Part shown: piece by piece, positions 13,738-13,750 of the stretch | How the letters are laid out: every line of letters begins with the position of its first letter | How positions within the stretch are numbered: position 1 is the first letter of the stretch | NCBI GenBank assembly: GCA_964633115.1 | Contig: CAZWEO010000120.1 | Location: 1-13,750, forward strand | Length of the DNA: 13,750 bases | From: B30-G6 sp964633115 | GTDB taxonomy: Bacteria > Desulfobacterota > Desulfobacteria > Desulfobacterales > B30-G6 | Direction of reading: 5' to 3' | Made by a program: the position numbers and the translations under genes | Notes under the pieces: model-generated | Database searches by the model: none | Told to the model about the DNA's origin: nothing | Seen by the model: the letters and a program-made list of their open reading frames with translations, nothing else

Positions 13738-13750
13738 GTAAAAAAATGGT

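Overview
The window looks like chromosomal DNA of an anaerobic, moderate-GC Desulfobacterota-type (former Deltaproteobacteria) bacterium. This rests on an octaheme hydroxylamine-oxidoreductase-like cytochrome, a divergent YchF-like ATPase, several lipoproteins, a short Bacillus-type LeuRS, and intergenic DNA with imperfect palindromes and short CTCGAATC-type tandem repeats. The assignment is from gene content and general style, not from any search. There is no rRNA, tRNA, CRISPR array, intact insertion sequence or phage module.

Layout. (1) 140-2542, plus strand: a LemA lipoprotein and two TPM-domain membrane proteins, a well known neighbourhood. A 145-bp palindromic, TA-flanked, MITE-like element (728-872) starts inside the lemA stop codon and separates lemA from the TPM genes. 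(2) 2657-6093, plus: an integral-membrane M50-like protein with an irregular HExxxH motif, then leucyl-tRNA synthetase. (3) 6094-6981, plus: a HemG-like flavodoxin domain preceded in the same open frame by what looks like the C-terminal beta-sandwich of an unrelated, probably carbohydrate-active, protein. It has no convincing start codon. (4) 9484 down to 7003, minus: a two-gene operon of an M20-family N-carbamoyl-amino-acid hydrolase and a Cys/Met-metabolism PLP enzyme. (5) 9485-9749: a repeat-rich intergenic stretch. (6) 10784-9750, minus: a YchF-like P-loop protein, divergent from (7) 10967-11860, plus: a lipoprotein of unknown function with a clear sigma70-type promoter and a strong terminator. 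(8) 13657-12275, minus: an octaheme c-type cytochrome of the HAO family, ended by a near-perfect terminator hairpin and preceded by a short palindrome.

How the genes work together. The LemA/TPM set is probably an envelope module. The carbamoylase and PLP enzyme could feed N-carbamoyl or sulfur amino acids into central metabolism. The octaheme cytochrome would act in the periplasm on nitrogen oxides or hydroxylamine, with its electron partner outside the window. I found no clearly new multi-gene system. The points most worth a second look are the flavodoxin fusion, the MITE-like element in the lemA cluster, the HAO-like cytochrome with its upstream palindrome, and motif irregularities in the M50-like, YchF-like and carbamoylase proteins.
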